A stretch of 64,000 nt of DNA from Pseudomonadota bacterium (lineage in GTDB: Bacteria; Pseudomonadota; Alphaproteobacteria; Rhizobiales; Rhizobiaceae), in assembly GCA_023435335.1 (NCBI GenBank), contig JAEYRU010000246.1, positions 1 to 64,000 on the forward strand. Direction: 5' to 3'. Made by a program: the position numbers and the translations under genes. Below, piece after piece: positions 9,063-17,333 of this stretch (position 1 is its first letter; each line of letters opens with the position of its first letter). The notes beneath the pieces were generated by a model that ran no database searches, was not told where the DNA came from, and saw only the letters and a list, made by a program, of their open reading frames with translations.

Positions 9063-9093
9063 TTGCGTGAAACTGATTAATTATCTAGTGAGT
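9063..9093 (+). promoter_or_regulatory. Promoter/operator region before the SDR gene
   Basis: The 109-base gap between the TetR and SDR genes turns AT-rich at its end (TTGCGT at 9063, TTAATTATC at 9078-9086) and ends with TAGTGAGT (9086-9093), the octamer also seen at 4849-4856. It probably carries the promoter for the SDR and perhaps the Liv operon. The TetR protein encoded just upstream is the obvious candidate regulator. No precise hexamers are claimed. Confidence 0.3.
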
Positions 9094-9100
9094 GAATAGA

Positions 9101-10021
9101 ATGCAAAACCTAGCCGTAGAGGCGGAAATGCTGCTTGGGGGCCGTGTCGCGATCGTTACCGGAGGAGGCGCCGGCCTGGGCCGCACCCATAGCCTCCTGC
9201 TTGGGCGACTGGGCGCGAGGGTTCTCGTCAACGATGTCAATCTCGACGCCGCGAACGCCGTGGCGGACGAGATTCGGGTAGCCGGTGGTGAGGCGATCGG
9301 CTTTACCGCTTCGGTCACGGACGAGGCGAAGATCGCCGAGATGGCGGCCCGCGCCATGGAGGCCTGGGGCCGCATCGACATCCTCGTCAACAACGCCGGC
9401 ATCCTGCGCGACCGAAGCTTCGCAAAGATGACGCTGGCGGAGTTCCGCGAGGTCATCGACGTCCACCTGATGGGATCGGTGATCTGCAGCAAGGCTGTCT
9501 GGGATATCATGCGCGAGCAGCGCTACGGCCGCATTGTCATGACCACATCGTCGTCGGGGCTGTTCGGCAATTTCGGCCAGGCGAACTACGGAGCCGCGAA
9601 GATGGCGCTCGTCGGCCTGATGCAGACACTGTCGCTGGAAGGCGAGAAATACGGCATCAAGGTCAATTGCCTCGCTCCGACCGCTGCGACGGCCATGACG
9701 GGTGAATTGCTTTCGCAGGACGCGGTCGAGCAGCTTTCGCCGGAGCTGGTGAGTTCGGGGCTGCCGGCGCTGGTCGGCGAGAACGCTCCGACGCGGGCGA
9801 TCCTGTGCGCCGGGGCGGGCCATTTCGCCCGCTCCAACATCACCCTGACCCAGGGTTTCTACGCCGGTGGCGGTGACGGCGCAGCCGCTCGCGTGGCGGC
9901 CAACTGGGCCCGCATCAGCGACCGGACCGGCGAGCTCGTGCCGGACTACGGCTTCATGCAGATGGAGCGCGAACTCGCCAGCGTGGCGGTGGAGGCGCAC
10001 CAGCGAACAGGCAGCAGCTGA
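9101..10021 (+). CDS. Short-chain dehydrogenase, (3R)-hydroxyacyl-CoA dehydrogenase (MFE-2-like) type
   Basis: About 306 residues. The NAD-binding glycine motif is GGGAGLGR near the N-terminus, followed by NNAGILRDRSFAKMT, an Asn in the third helix (VHLMGS) and the active site SSSGLFGNFGQANYGAAK (Ser, Tyr, Lys). The NNAGILRDRSF signature is typical of the dehydrogenase half of peroxisomal multifunctional enzyme 2 and related bacterial enzymes that oxidise 3-hydroxyacyl-CoA. No hydratase domain follows. Starts at GTG 9092, ATG 9101 or ATG 9128 are possible; the last has the best purine-rich sequence. With the upstream ligase it suggests beta-oxidation of an imported acid. Confidence 0.87.
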   Translation: MQNLAVEAEMLLGGRVAIVTGGGAGLGRTHSLLLGRLGARVLVNDVNLDAANAVADEIRVAGGEAIGFTASVTDEAKIAEMAARAMEAWGRIDILVNNAGILRDRSFAKMTLAEFREVIDVHLMGSVICSKAVWDIMREQRYGRIVMTTSSSGLFGNFGQANYGAAKMALVGLMQTLSLEGEKYGIKVNCLAPTAATAMTGELLSQDAVEQLSPELVSSGLPALVGENAPTRAILCAGAGHFARSNITLTQGFYAGGGDGAAARVAANWARISDRTGELVPDYGFMQMERELASVAVEAHQRTGSS

Positions 10022-10032
10022 CGAATACCGAG

Positions 10033-10057
10033 ACGGCGGCATCGGAGGAGCCGCCGT
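10033..10057 (+). repeat. Stem-loop downstream of the SDR gene
   Basis: ACGGCGGC (10033-10040) and GCCGCCGT (10050-10057) form an eight-base-pair stem with a nine-base loop just after the SDR stop codon. No T-run follows, so termination is uncertain. Confidence 0.35.
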
Positions 10058-10137
10058 TCGGGTGCCTGCGCGTCGACTGATGCAAGGGCGAATGAGGGAG
10101 GAGCCGGACCGCGGATGTGCGGGCCGGGGCAGTCGAG

Positions 10138-10156
10138 CGGCCGGATGATCCGGCCG
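10138..10156 (+). repeat. Compact hairpin in the leader of the Liv operon
   Basis: CGGCCGGA (10138-10145) and TCCGGCCG (10149-10156) pair perfectly with a three-base loop, ending a few bases before the GGGAGGAG ribosome site of the binding-protein gene at 10179. It could affect translation or mark the end of an upstream transcript; A-rich, not T-rich, sequence follows. Confidence 0.4.
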
Positions 10157-10178
10157 TGAAAAACGGGAGGAGATACCA

Positions 10179-11426
10179 GTGAAGAGACTGATCGGATCGA
10201 CAGCGCTCGTGCTGTCCATGCTTGGCGCCACCGCAATGTCCGCGATGGCCCAGGAGACCCTCAAGATCGGCTACATCGACCCCTTGTCTGGCGGTGGCGC
10301 GAGCATCGGCCAGATCGGCATGAACCAGCTCAATTTCATCGCAGATGAGGTGAATGCCAAGGGGGGCGTCAACGGCAAGAAGGTGCAGATAGTAGGATAC
10401 GACAACCAGACCAATCCGCAGATCAGCCTCGTCCAGGTGCAGAAGGCGATCGACGAGGGGATCCAGGTCATCGTGCAGGGCAACGGTTCGTCCGTCGCTG
10501 TCGCTGTTTCCGATTTCATCACGAAGTACAACGACCGCAATCCAGGGGCGAACATCGTCCACCTGAACTATGCCGCCATCGATCCGGTCCTGACCAACGA
10601 GAAGTGCAGCTACTGGCACTTCACCTGGGACGCCAGCGCGGACATCAAGATGGAAGCGCTGACGAACTTCATAAAGGAAAAGGAAGACGTCAAGAAGGTC
10701 TACCTGATCTCGCAGGACTACTCCTTCGGCCACGCGGTCGCAGGCGCGGCCAAGCGCATGATGCAGGCCAAGAGGCCGGACGTCGAGATCGTCGGGGATG
10801 AGTTCCACCCGCTGGTCAAGATCACCGACTTTGCGCCCTATGTTGCGAAGATACAGGCTTCTGGTGCCGATACCGTCATTACCGGCAACTGGGGCCAGGA
10901 CCTCGCACTGCTGATCAAGGCGGCAGGCCAGGCCGGCCTCGACGTAGACTGGTACACTTTCTACGCCGGCGGGGCCGGCGCACCCACAGCCATCAAGCAG
11001 GCGAACCTCGAGAACCGGGTCTTCCAGATCAACGAGGGCATCAACAACCAGGGCTACGGGCCGGCCGAGGAGCGAGCAGGGGCGCTGATGAAGCGCTTCT
11101 CCGATGCACCGGTCTACTATCCGCGCATGTTCAACATGATGGACATGGTCTTCAAGGCCATGGAAGAGGCGAAATCCGAGGATCCGGGCGACTTCGTGCC
11201 CAAGCTCGAGAACATGGAGCACCAGAGCTTCGCCGCCGGCGATGAGGGCTTCATGCGCGCGGACGATCACCAGTTCTTCCAGCCGCTCTACATCTCGACG
11301 CTGGGCACTCTGGAACCCGGCCAGAAGTTCGACGAGGAGCACACCGGCTGGGGCTGGAAGATGGCCGCCTCGGTGCCGACGGAGTCAACGCTGCTGCCCA
11401 CGAGCTGCGAGATGAAACGCCCCTGA
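10179..11426 (+). CDS. Branched-chain-type ABC transporter substrate-binding protein (Peripla_BP_6)
   Basis: 415 residues with a clear signal peptide (LIGSTALVLSMLGATAMSAMA, cleaved before QETLKIG). The mature N-terminus IGYIDPLSGGGASIGQIG is the classic LivJ/LivK-type ligand-binding opening. The start is GTG at 10179 behind GGGAGGAG. It is the first gene of a complete Liv set (10179-15200). Relatives bind amino acids, but in Alphaproteobacteria many bind aromatic or other organic acids; the neighbouring esterase, ligase and SDR genes make an organic-acid substrate plausible. That is inference. Confidence 0.88.
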   Translation: MKRLIGSTALVLSMLGATAMSAMAQETLKIGYIDPLSGGGASIGQIGMNQLNFIADEVNAKGGVNGKKVQIVGYDNQTNPQISLVQVQKAIDEGIQVIVQGNGSSVAVAVSDFITKYNDRNPGANIVHLNYAAIDPVLTNEKCSYWHFTWDASADIKMEALTNFIKEKEDVKKVYLISQDYSFGHAVAGAAKRMMQAKRPDVEIVGDEFHPLVKITDFAPYVAKIQASGADTVITGNWGQDLALLIKAAGQAGLDVDWYTFYAGGAGAPTAIKQANLENRVFQINEGINNQGYGPAEERAGALMKRFSDAPVYYPRMFNMMDMVFKAMEEAKSEDPGDFVPKLENMEHQSFAAGDEGFMRADDHQFFQPLYISTLGTLEPGQKFDEEHTGWGWKMAASVPTESTLLPTSCEMKRP

Positions 11427-11438
11427 CGGCCCCTGCGT

Positions 11439-11458
11439 GGCGGCGCGCCCGCGCCGCC
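11439..11458 (+). repeat. Stem-loop after the Liv binding-protein gene
   Basis: GGCGGCGC (11439-11446), loop GCCC, GCGCCGCC (11451-11458): a very stable hairpin in the gap between the binding-protein gene and the first permease. No T-run. Same position as the hairpins at 2869-2900 and 17286-17309, consistent with protecting the binding-protein message. Confidence 0.5.
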
Positions 11459-11507
11459 GCGTCCTTGGACGTTCGGGACGTTAAAAGGCTGCGCAGCGGA
11501 GGGAGCC

Positions 11508-12458
11508 GTGCTCGAGATCATCATCATTTCGACGCTGAACGGCGTTCTGTACGGCATGCTGCTGTTCATGATGGCCAGCGGCCTGACCGTCATCTTCTCC
11601 ATGATGGGCGTTCTCAACCTCGCCCATGCCAGCTTCTACATGCTCGGCGCATTTTTCGGGTTCGAGATCAGCCGCCGCCTCGGTTTCTGGCCGGCGCTGC
11701 TGGTCGCTCCGGTGCTCGTCGGCCTGATAGGCATGGCCGTCGAGCGCTACGGGCTGCGGCGGGTGCACCAGCATGGTCACGTCGCCGAACTGCTCTTCAC
11801 CTTCGGCCTCACCTTCGTCATCAAGGAGGTCGTGGAGATGATCTGGGGCAAGCTGCCGGCCGACTACCGGGTGCCGCCGTCGCTCGACTTCTCGGCGTTC
11901 ACGCTGTTCGCCAGCAACTACCCCGCGTTCAAGCTGTTCGGGCTGCTGATCTCGGTCGGGATATTCCTCGCACTCCTGGCTGTGGTCCGCCACACCCGGG
12001 TCGGACTCATCGTGCAGGCCGCACTCAGCCATCCGGGGATGGTCGGCATGCTCGGTCACAACGTCGATCGCATTTTCATGCTGGTCTTCGGCGTAGGCGT
12101 CGGGCTGGCGGCGGTCGCCGGCGTGATTGCAGGGCCGATCCTTGTAACGCAGTCGAACATGGCCGGGCTGCTGGGGCCGATCCTGTTCGTGGTGGTCGTG
12201 GTCGGGGGGCTCGGATCGCTCGGCGGGGCGCTTGCCGCGTCGCTGCTGATCGGCCTCGTCCAGACATTCGCGGTCGCCTTCAACGTCTCGCTCGCCGATC
12301 TCTTCGGCCAGACGTCGGCCGCCGCCGTGCTTTCGGTATGGCTGAGCGACGTCTGGCGGGTGACCGTGGCGCAGATCGCTCCGATCCTGCCCTATCTCCT
12401 GCTCGTCCTGATCCTGATCTTCCGACCGCGCGGCCTGATGGGGACCCGAGACACATGA
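11508..12458 (+). CDS. livH: Branched-chain-type ABC transporter permease LivH-like
   Basis: 316 residues, very hydrophobic, beginning LEIIIISTLNGVLYGMLLFM, then SGLTVIFSMMGVLNLAHASFYMLG split over the second and third helices, the LivH hallmark (NLAHASFYMLG). The glycine-rich VVGGLGSLGGALAASLLIG motif near the C-terminus is the cytoplasmic coupling region. The start is GTG at 11508 behind GGAGGGAG. The gene overlaps livM by four bases (ATGA). It forms half of the inner-membrane channel. Confidence 0.9.
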   Translation: MLEIIIISTLNGVLYGMLLFMMASGLTVIFSMMGVLNLAHASFYMLGAFFGFEISRRLGFWPALLVAPVLVGLIGMAVERYGLRRVHQHGHVAELLFTFGLTFVIKEVVEMIWGKLPADYRVPPSLDFSAFTLFASNYPAFKLFGLLISVGIFLALLAVVRHTRVGLIVQAALSHPGMVGMLGHNVDRIFMLVFGVGVGLAAVAGVIAGPILVTQSNMAGLLGPILFVVVVVGGLGSLGGALAASLLIGLVQTFAVAFNVSLADLFGQTSAAAVLSVWLSDVWRVTVAQIAPILPYLLLVLILIFRPRGLMGTRDT

Positions 12459-13744
12459 CAATCGCCGCCCCGAATTTGGACTACACGCGCAAGGGCCGAT
12501 CCGGCCTCGTCGCCCGTTATGCGGTCTGGGTCGCGCTCGCCGCTGCCCTGCTGTTTCTGCCGCACATATTCAGCTCGCGGCTCGCGCTCTCCACGATGAG
12601 CCTCATGGGCACGATGATCGTCTTCGCGCTGTCCTACAACATGCTGCTCGGACAGACGGGGCTGCTTTCCTTCGGCCACGCAGTCTTCTTCGGCCTCGGC
12701 GGCTTCGTCACCGTGCATGTGCTCAACATGGCGAGCGCCGGCGGATGGCCTGTCCCCCTGCCGCTCTACCCGCTGGTGGGGGGATTGGGCGGGCTGTTCT
12801 TCGGCGTGCTGTTCGGCTCGATCGCGACGAAGCGGGCCGGCACGGCTTTCGCGATGATCACCCTCGGCATCGGTGAACTCGTGGTATCCAGCGCGCTGAT
12901 CCTGCGGCGCTTCTTCGGCGGCGAAGAAGGCATCACCACCGATCGCACGGATGTGATGAGCTTCTTCGGATACGGCTTCGGTCCTCAGATCCAGGTCTAC
13001 TACCTGATAGCGGCTTGGTGTTTCATATCCATCGCGGCCATGTACGCGATCACATGCACCCCATTCGGCCGCATCAGCAACGCCGTCCGCGACAACCCGC
13101 AGCGCACCGCCTTCATCGGCTACGATACGAGCATGGTGCGCTTCATCGCGTTCAGCCTGTCCGGCCTATTTGCAGGCATCGCGGGTGGGCTCTCGGCGAT
13201 CAACTTCGAGATCATCAACGCCGCGCAGATGGGCGCCGTCGAATCCGGCTCGGTGATCCTTATGACCTATATCGGGGGAGTGGGGAATTTCGCGGGGCCG
13301 ATCATCGGCGCGATCCTGATCACGTGGCTGCAGCTCATGCTGAGCGACGCAACCCAGATATGGCCGCTCTATGTCGGGCTGCTGTTCATCGGCATGGTGA
13401 TGTTCGCGCCGGGCGGCATCGCCGGCCTGATCGCCAAGCAGCAGCCATTGATCGCCGCCGGCTCGCTGCACCGCGTGATCCCGTACTACCTGCTCGCACT
13501 GGCGACGGGAGCGGTCGCGGTCGCCGGTATCAGCATCCTCATAGAGACAAGTCATCAGTTCTCGATGCGGGCCGCCTACGGCCCCGAGCTTACGCTCTAC
13601 TATATGCGGTTCAGCGCCGTGTCGCCTGCACCCTGGCTCACGGGCGTGGCGCTGGCAGTTGCCGGCGGCTGGCTCTTCCTGCGTGCATCGCGGCTCGCCC
13701 GCGCTGCCTATGACGAGGCACTAGCCCGCGGGAGGTCGGCATGA
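12455..13744 (+). CDS. livM: Branched-chain-type ABC transporter permease LivM-like
   Basis: 429 residues, longer than most bare LivM proteins. Landmarks: SYNMLLGQTGLLSFGHAVFFGLGGF, the central FGRISNAVRDNPQRTAFIGYD coupling loop and GGVGNFAGPIIGAIL. After the last canonical helix near residue 325 there is an extra 100-residue C-terminal extension with a further hydrophobic segment (YYLLALATGAVAVAGISILI) and another helix near residues 395-415. The start at 12455 overlaps the livH stop; the stop overlaps the livG start (ATGA). Confidence 0.9.
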   Translation: MTIAAPNLDYTRKGRSGLVARYAVWVALAAALLFLPHIFSSRLALSTMSLMGTMIVFALSYNMLLGQTGLLSFGHAVFFGLGGFVTVHVLNMASAGGWPVPLPLYPLVGGLGGLFFGVLFGSIATKRAGTAFAMITLGIGELVVSSALILRRFFGGEEGITTDRTDVMSFFGYGFGPQIQVYYLIAAWCFISIAAMYAITCTPFGRISNAVRDNPQRTAFIGYDTSMVRFIAFSLSGLFAGIAGGLSAINFEIINAAQMGAVESGSVILMTYIGGVGNFAGPIIGAILITWLQLMLSDATQIWPLYVGLLFIGMVMFAPGGIAGLIAKQQPLIAAGSLHRVIPYYLLALATGAVAVAGISILIETSHQFSMRAAYGPELTLYYMRFSAVSPAPWLTGVALAVAGGWLFLRASRLARAAYDEALARGRSA

Positions 13745-14505
13745 ACGGCTTCCCCGACGCCCCGGTGCTCGAGCTCGCCGGACTGCGCAAGAGCTTCGGG
13801 CGTATGGAGATCATCCGCGGCGTCGACCTCGCTGTGCGGGACGGCGAGCGGCACGCGATAATCGGACCCAACGGCGCCGGCAAGTCGACGTTGTTTCACC
13901 TGATCAGCGGGCATTTGCAGCCCAGCTCCGGCTCCATACGCCTGCGCGGCGAGAGCATCGCGGGCATGGCGCCGCAGCTCATCAACCGGCGCGGACTGTC
14001 GCGCAGCTTCCAGGTGACGAACATCTTTCCACGGCTGAGCGTATGGGAGAATGTGCGCTGCGCCACGCTCTGGGCGCTGGGATACCGATACTCCTTCTGG
14101 CGCGATGTTGAGCGTCTCGACGATGTGCGACAGCGCGCCGAGGAGATCCTGAGAGAGATCGACCTGCTCGACCGCTGGCGGACGCCCGCGGGCGTCCTGA
14201 CCTATGGTGAGCAACGCGCGCTTGAGATAGGCCTCACGATAGCAGGCAACGCCAACGTGCTGCTGCTCGATGAGCCGACCGCCGGGATGAGCCACGCCGA
14301 GACCGAACGCGTCGTGGCGCTGATCCGCAAGGTCAGCGAGAAACGAACCCTGCTGATGATCGAACACGACATGCGGGTGGTTTTCGACCTTGCCGACCGC
14401 ATCTCGGTTCTCGTCTACGGGCAGGTCATCGCCTCCGACACGCCGGCGCGCATCAAGGCGAATTCCGCCGTGCAGCAAGCCTATCTGGGGACGGAGGCAG
14501 CCTGA
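13741..14505 (+). CDS. livG: Branched-chain-type ABC transporter ATPase LivG-like
   Basis: 254 residues. Walker A GPNGAGKST, a signature loop of LivG type (TYGEQRALE), Walker B VLLLDEPTAG and the switch-region LLMIEHDM are all intact. NRRGLSRSFQVTNIFPRLSVWENV is the LivG-specific Q-loop region. Overlaps livM by four bases and livF by one (TGATG). It powers the importer together with the LivF-like protein. Confidence 0.9.
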   Translation: MNGFPDAPVLELAGLRKSFGRMEIIRGVDLAVRDGERHAIIGPNGAGKSTLFHLISGHLQPSSGSIRLRGESIAGMAPQLINRRGLSRSFQVTNIFPRLSVWENVRCATLWALGYRYSFWRDVERLDDVRQRAEEILREIDLLDRWRTPAGVLTYGEQRALEIGLTIAGNANVLLLDEPTAGMSHAETERVVALIRKVSEKRTLLMIEHDMRVVFDLADRISVLVYGQVIASDTPARIKANSAVQQAYLGTEAA

Positions 14506-15200
14506 TGCTCCGGGTACGGGACCTGCACGCCTATTACGGCAAGAGTCACATCCTCCAGGGCGTCGACGTGGATGTCGGCGAGAACGAGATTGTCAGCATT
14601 CTCGGGCGCAACGGCGTAGGTCGCTCGACAACGCTCAAGGCGATCATGGGCGACCCGCAGCCGACCGGAGAGATCACCTTCCGCGGCGCCCCGGTTGCCG
14701 GCCGGAAGCCCCACGAGATCGCCCATATGGGGCTGGGCTTCGTGCCGGAAGAGCGTGCCATCTTCCCCACGCTCACGGTGGAACAGAACCTGCTGCTGGG
14801 CATCAAGAGCCGCCAGACAGGCGGGCGCTGGGGTCTGGACGAGACCTGGCAGCTTTTCCCGCAACTCAAGGAGCGGGCCGACGCGCCAGGCGGCGCCCTG
14901 TCCGGCGGCGAGCAGCAGATGCTGACCATCTGCCGGACGCTCATGGGCAACCCCGACCTGATCATGATCGACGAACCCACGGAGGGTCTTGCCCCGCAGA
15001 TGGTGGAGCGGGTCGGCGAACTGCTGCAGGAGATCGCGCGCCGCGGCATCTCCATCCTGCTGGTGGAACAGCGCCTGGTGATCGCCATGCGCATCTCCCA
15101 CCGGGTGTACGTCATGGGCCACGGGCGGATCGTCTTCGAAGGCACCCCTGCGGAACTGCTCGCCAACGAGGCGGTCCGGCGCGAGTGGTTGGAAGTGTAG
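14505..15200 (+). CDS. livF: Branched-chain-type ABC transporter ATPase LivF-like, Walker A lysine replaced
   Basis: 231 residues with the LivF layout: LGRNGVGRST, LGFVPEERAIFPTLTVEQN, LSGGEQQML, LIMIDEPTEGLAP and ILLVEQ. The Walker A motif reads GRNGVGRST, so the normally invariant lysine is Arg40 (codon CGC at 14622). All other ATPase motifs are intact. In the family the lysine contacts ATP phosphates; arginine here may lower activity or be a subfamily variant, and I have a vague memory of GRST-type LivF homologs but cannot confirm it. Overlaps livG by one base; the next transporter gene starts seven bases after its stop. Confidence 0.88.
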   Translation: MLRVRDLHAYYGKSHILQGVDVDVGENEIVSILGRNGVGRSTTLKAIMGDPQPTGEITFRGAPVAGRKPHEIAHMGLGFVPEERAIFPTLTVEQNLLLGIKSRQTGGRWGLDETWQLFPQLKERADAPGGALSGGEQQMLTICRTLMGNPDLIMIDEPTEGLAPQMVERVGELLQEIARRGISILLVEQRLVIAMRISHRVYVMGHGRIVFEGTPAELLANEAVRREWLEV

Positions 15201-15207
15201 GCATGCC

Positions 15208-16239
15208 ATGACCACGACACAGGGCGTCGCGCAAACGGGTCGGGCAGGGCGGATGTGGACGCGGGGCGGGGGCACCAACATGCTGACGCGGGTTGTCGCA
15301 CTGGCCGCGCTGGTGCTCGCCGTGGTGTTTTCGCTGGCCATTGACGGCTTCGCCACATGGGGCAACTTGCGGGTGGTCCTGTCGAACTCCGCGTCCCTCG
15401 CCATCCTCAGCTGCGGCATGGCGGTGGTCATCATCTCGCGGGGACTGGATCTGTCCCTCATTGCCCAGATGATCGTGGGCGCCACCATATTCGGCATCCT
15501 GATCAGCTCGGGGGTAAGCGCCCCGCTGGCGCTGCTCGTAGCTGTCGCGGCCATGGTCGTGACCGGTCTGCTGAACGCCTGGCTGATCGCCTATGTCGAG
15601 ATTCCGGCGATGCTCGCCACGCTTGCATCGTCCATGTTCATGGTGGGGCTGATGCGGTTCGCCATCCTGCGCGGCGAATATCTGCTGCTGTTGCCCAAGT
15701 CGAACACCACCGTGGCGTTTCTCGCAGGGAACATCGGTCCCGGATTGTCTGTACCTGTGCTGCTGATGACGGCGACGCTGGCGGCGACCTGGTTCCTGCT
15801 CAGCCGCACGACCGCCGGGCGCGTCATCTACGCGATGGGCGACAATTTCCAGGCGGCGCGGCTCTCCGGGCTGCCGGTGCGGACGACCACGATCGTGGTC
15901 TATGTTTTCGCCGCGGTCACCGCCCTGGTGGCGGGACTGATCATGGCGGCGGCCAGCGGCGCGGTCGATTTCCGCACGGTCACCAACGGCACTCTGCTCT
16001 TCGACGTCATCCTCATCGTCGTGCTGGGCGGCATCCCGCTGCGCGGCGGGCGCGGCGGCGTGCTCAACATTCTCGTCGGCGTGGCGCTGATCGCGATCCT
16101 GCGCAACGGCATGACGCTGATGAACTTCACGACGCAGACGCAGGACATGCTCAAGGGGCTGGTCCTGCTCACAGCGATCGTCACCGACAATTACCTCAAT
16201 CCCAGGGACGCGGAAACGGACACCGTAGGCGATCTCTGA
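15208..16239 (+). CDS. Ribose/sugar-type ABC transporter permease (RbsC-like)
   Basis: 343 residues of the BPD_transp_2 family. Visible hallmarks: CGMAVVIISRGLDLSLIAQMIVG (normally GIDLSVG), the TLASSMFMVGL helix, FLLSRTTAGRVIYAMGDNFQAARLSG as the coupling loop, and the C-terminal GGIPLRGGRGGVLNILVGVALIAIL region. It begins seven bases after livF, so it is probably on the same transcript, yet it belongs to a different importer with the binding protein, fused permease and ATPase that follow. With the fused permease at 17334 it would form a heterodimeric channel. Confidence 0.9.
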   Translation: MTTTQGVAQTGRAGRMWTRGGGTNMLTRVVALAALVLAVVFSLAIDGFATWGNLRVVLSNSASLAILSCGMAVVIISRGLDLSLIAQMIVGATIFGILISSGVSAPLALLVAVAAMVVTGLLNAWLIAYVEIPAMLATLASSMFMVGLMRFAILRGEYLLLLPKSNTTVAFLAGNIGPGLSVPVLLMTATLAATWFLLSRTTAGRVIYAMGDNFQAARLSGLPVRTTTIVVYVFAAVTALVAGLIMAAASGAVDFRTVTNGTLLFDVILIVVLGGIPLRGGRGGVLNILVGVALIAILRNGMTLMNFTTQTQDMLKGLVLLTAIVTDNYLNPRDAETDTVGDL

Positions 16240-16267
16240 CGATGCAGTGGCAACTTAGGAGGAAAGC

Positions 16268-17257
16268 ATGTTCTACGAAATGGCAGGTACTTTGAGGAAA
16301 GCCGTCGCGGGCGCGATCATCGGGTCCTGCGTTCTGGCGGGAGCCGCCGGAGGGGCGCAGGCGGAAAGCAACATCGCCGGCAAGAAGGTGATCTTCGTGC
16401 CGATCTCCATGGGGATTTCCCTCACCGAGGGGTGGGCACGGCGCATGCGCGAGCACGCCGACATCTATGGCTATTCGTTCGACGTCCGCGACGCGGCCTT
16501 CAATACGGGTGTCATGTCCGAACTGCTCGCCAAGGCCATCAGCGACAAGCCTGACGTGCTCGTGGTTCACAATCCGACCGTGCAGCTGCTCGCCCGCCAG
16601 ATCCGACAGGCGGAAGCAGAAGGTATCAAGGTCCTGCAGATCAACCTCCAGTCCAACCAGCCCTCGACGGCGTTCGTGGGCGCCAACTGGGAGCGTATCG
16701 GCCGCGAGATCGCGGAGGATATCGTGAAGGAATGCGGGGCGGGATCCGGCAAGTCGGGCAAGGTGGCGATCATTCCGGGGCAGCTTACCGCCGCCGACAG
16801 CGTCATGATGAACGATGCCGCGTTCAAGGTGTTCGAGGCGCACAAGGAGATCGAGGTCGTCTCCAACCAGGCCTCCGACTGGGAGCCCGAGAAGGCTCGC
16901 CAGATCACAGCGACCGTGCTTCAGCAGCATCCCGACCTCTGCGCCATCTTCGGCCACTGGGACGTGCACACGATGGGCGCCGGCAATGCCGTGAAGGACG
17001 CGGGCAAGGCTGACGACGTACTGGTGTATTCGACGGGCGGCGGCGACGACGTGGCCTGCAAGGCCATCGAGGACGGCGTCCAGGATCGCATCTGGAGCTA
17101 CGACGCCGACGGTCAGGGCCGGGACGCCGGAACCATGATCGACCTTCTGCTTCAGGGCGCGGCGGCAGCCGACGGATCAATGCTCATCGTTGAATCCCCG
17201 ATGAAGATCATCACGGCGGGCGACGGATACGACGCGTCGCTCTGCTGGAAGATGTAG
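16268..17257 (+). CDS. Sugar-type ABC transporter periplasmic binding protein (Peripla_BP_4)
   Basis: 329 residues with a signal peptide (AVAGAIIGSCVLAGAAGGAQA, cleaved before ESN). The mature protein begins KKVIFVPISMGISLTEGW and shows family landmarks such as DVLVVHNPT, INLQSNQPSTAFVGANW, IIPGQLTAADS, IFGHWDVHTMGAG and SYDADGQG. TTAGGAGGAAAGC gives a strong ribosome site. A 10-base-pair hairpin lies after it. The ligand is probably a polyol, sugar or sugar acid; the neighbouring propeller domains hint at a lactone. Ligand assignment is inference. Confidence 0.87.
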   Translation: MFYEMAGTLRKAVAGAIIGSCVLAGAAGGAQAESNIAGKKVIFVPISMGISLTEGWARRMREHADIYGYSFDVRDAAFNTGVMSELLAKAISDKPDVLVVHNPTVQLLARQIRQAEAEGIKVLQINLQSNQPSTAFVGANWERIGREIAEDIVKECGAGSGKSGKVAIIPGQLTAADSVMMNDAAFKVFEAHKEIEVVSNQASDWEPEKARQITATVLQQHPDLCAIFGHWDVHTMGAGNAVKDAGKADDVLVYSTGGGDDVACKAIEDGVQDRIWSYDADGQGRDAGTMIDLLLQGAAAADGSMLIVESPMKIITAGDGYDASLCWKM

Positions 17258-17285
17258 GACCGGCTCGACCGCACGCCGGACTTTC

Positions 17286-17309
17286 GGCGGGGCTCCCCGG
17301 AGCCCCGCC
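17286..17309 (+). repeat. Strong stem-loop after the sugar binding-protein gene
   Basis: GGCGGGGCTC (17286-17295), loop CCCG, GAGCCCCGCC (17300-17309): a perfect ten-base-pair stem in the 76-base gap before the fused permease gene. Only GTTCG follows, no T-run, so partial termination or message protection is more likely than complete termination. Confidence 0.55.
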
Positions 17310-17333
17310 TGTTCGTACCAGTGGAACGCCCAG

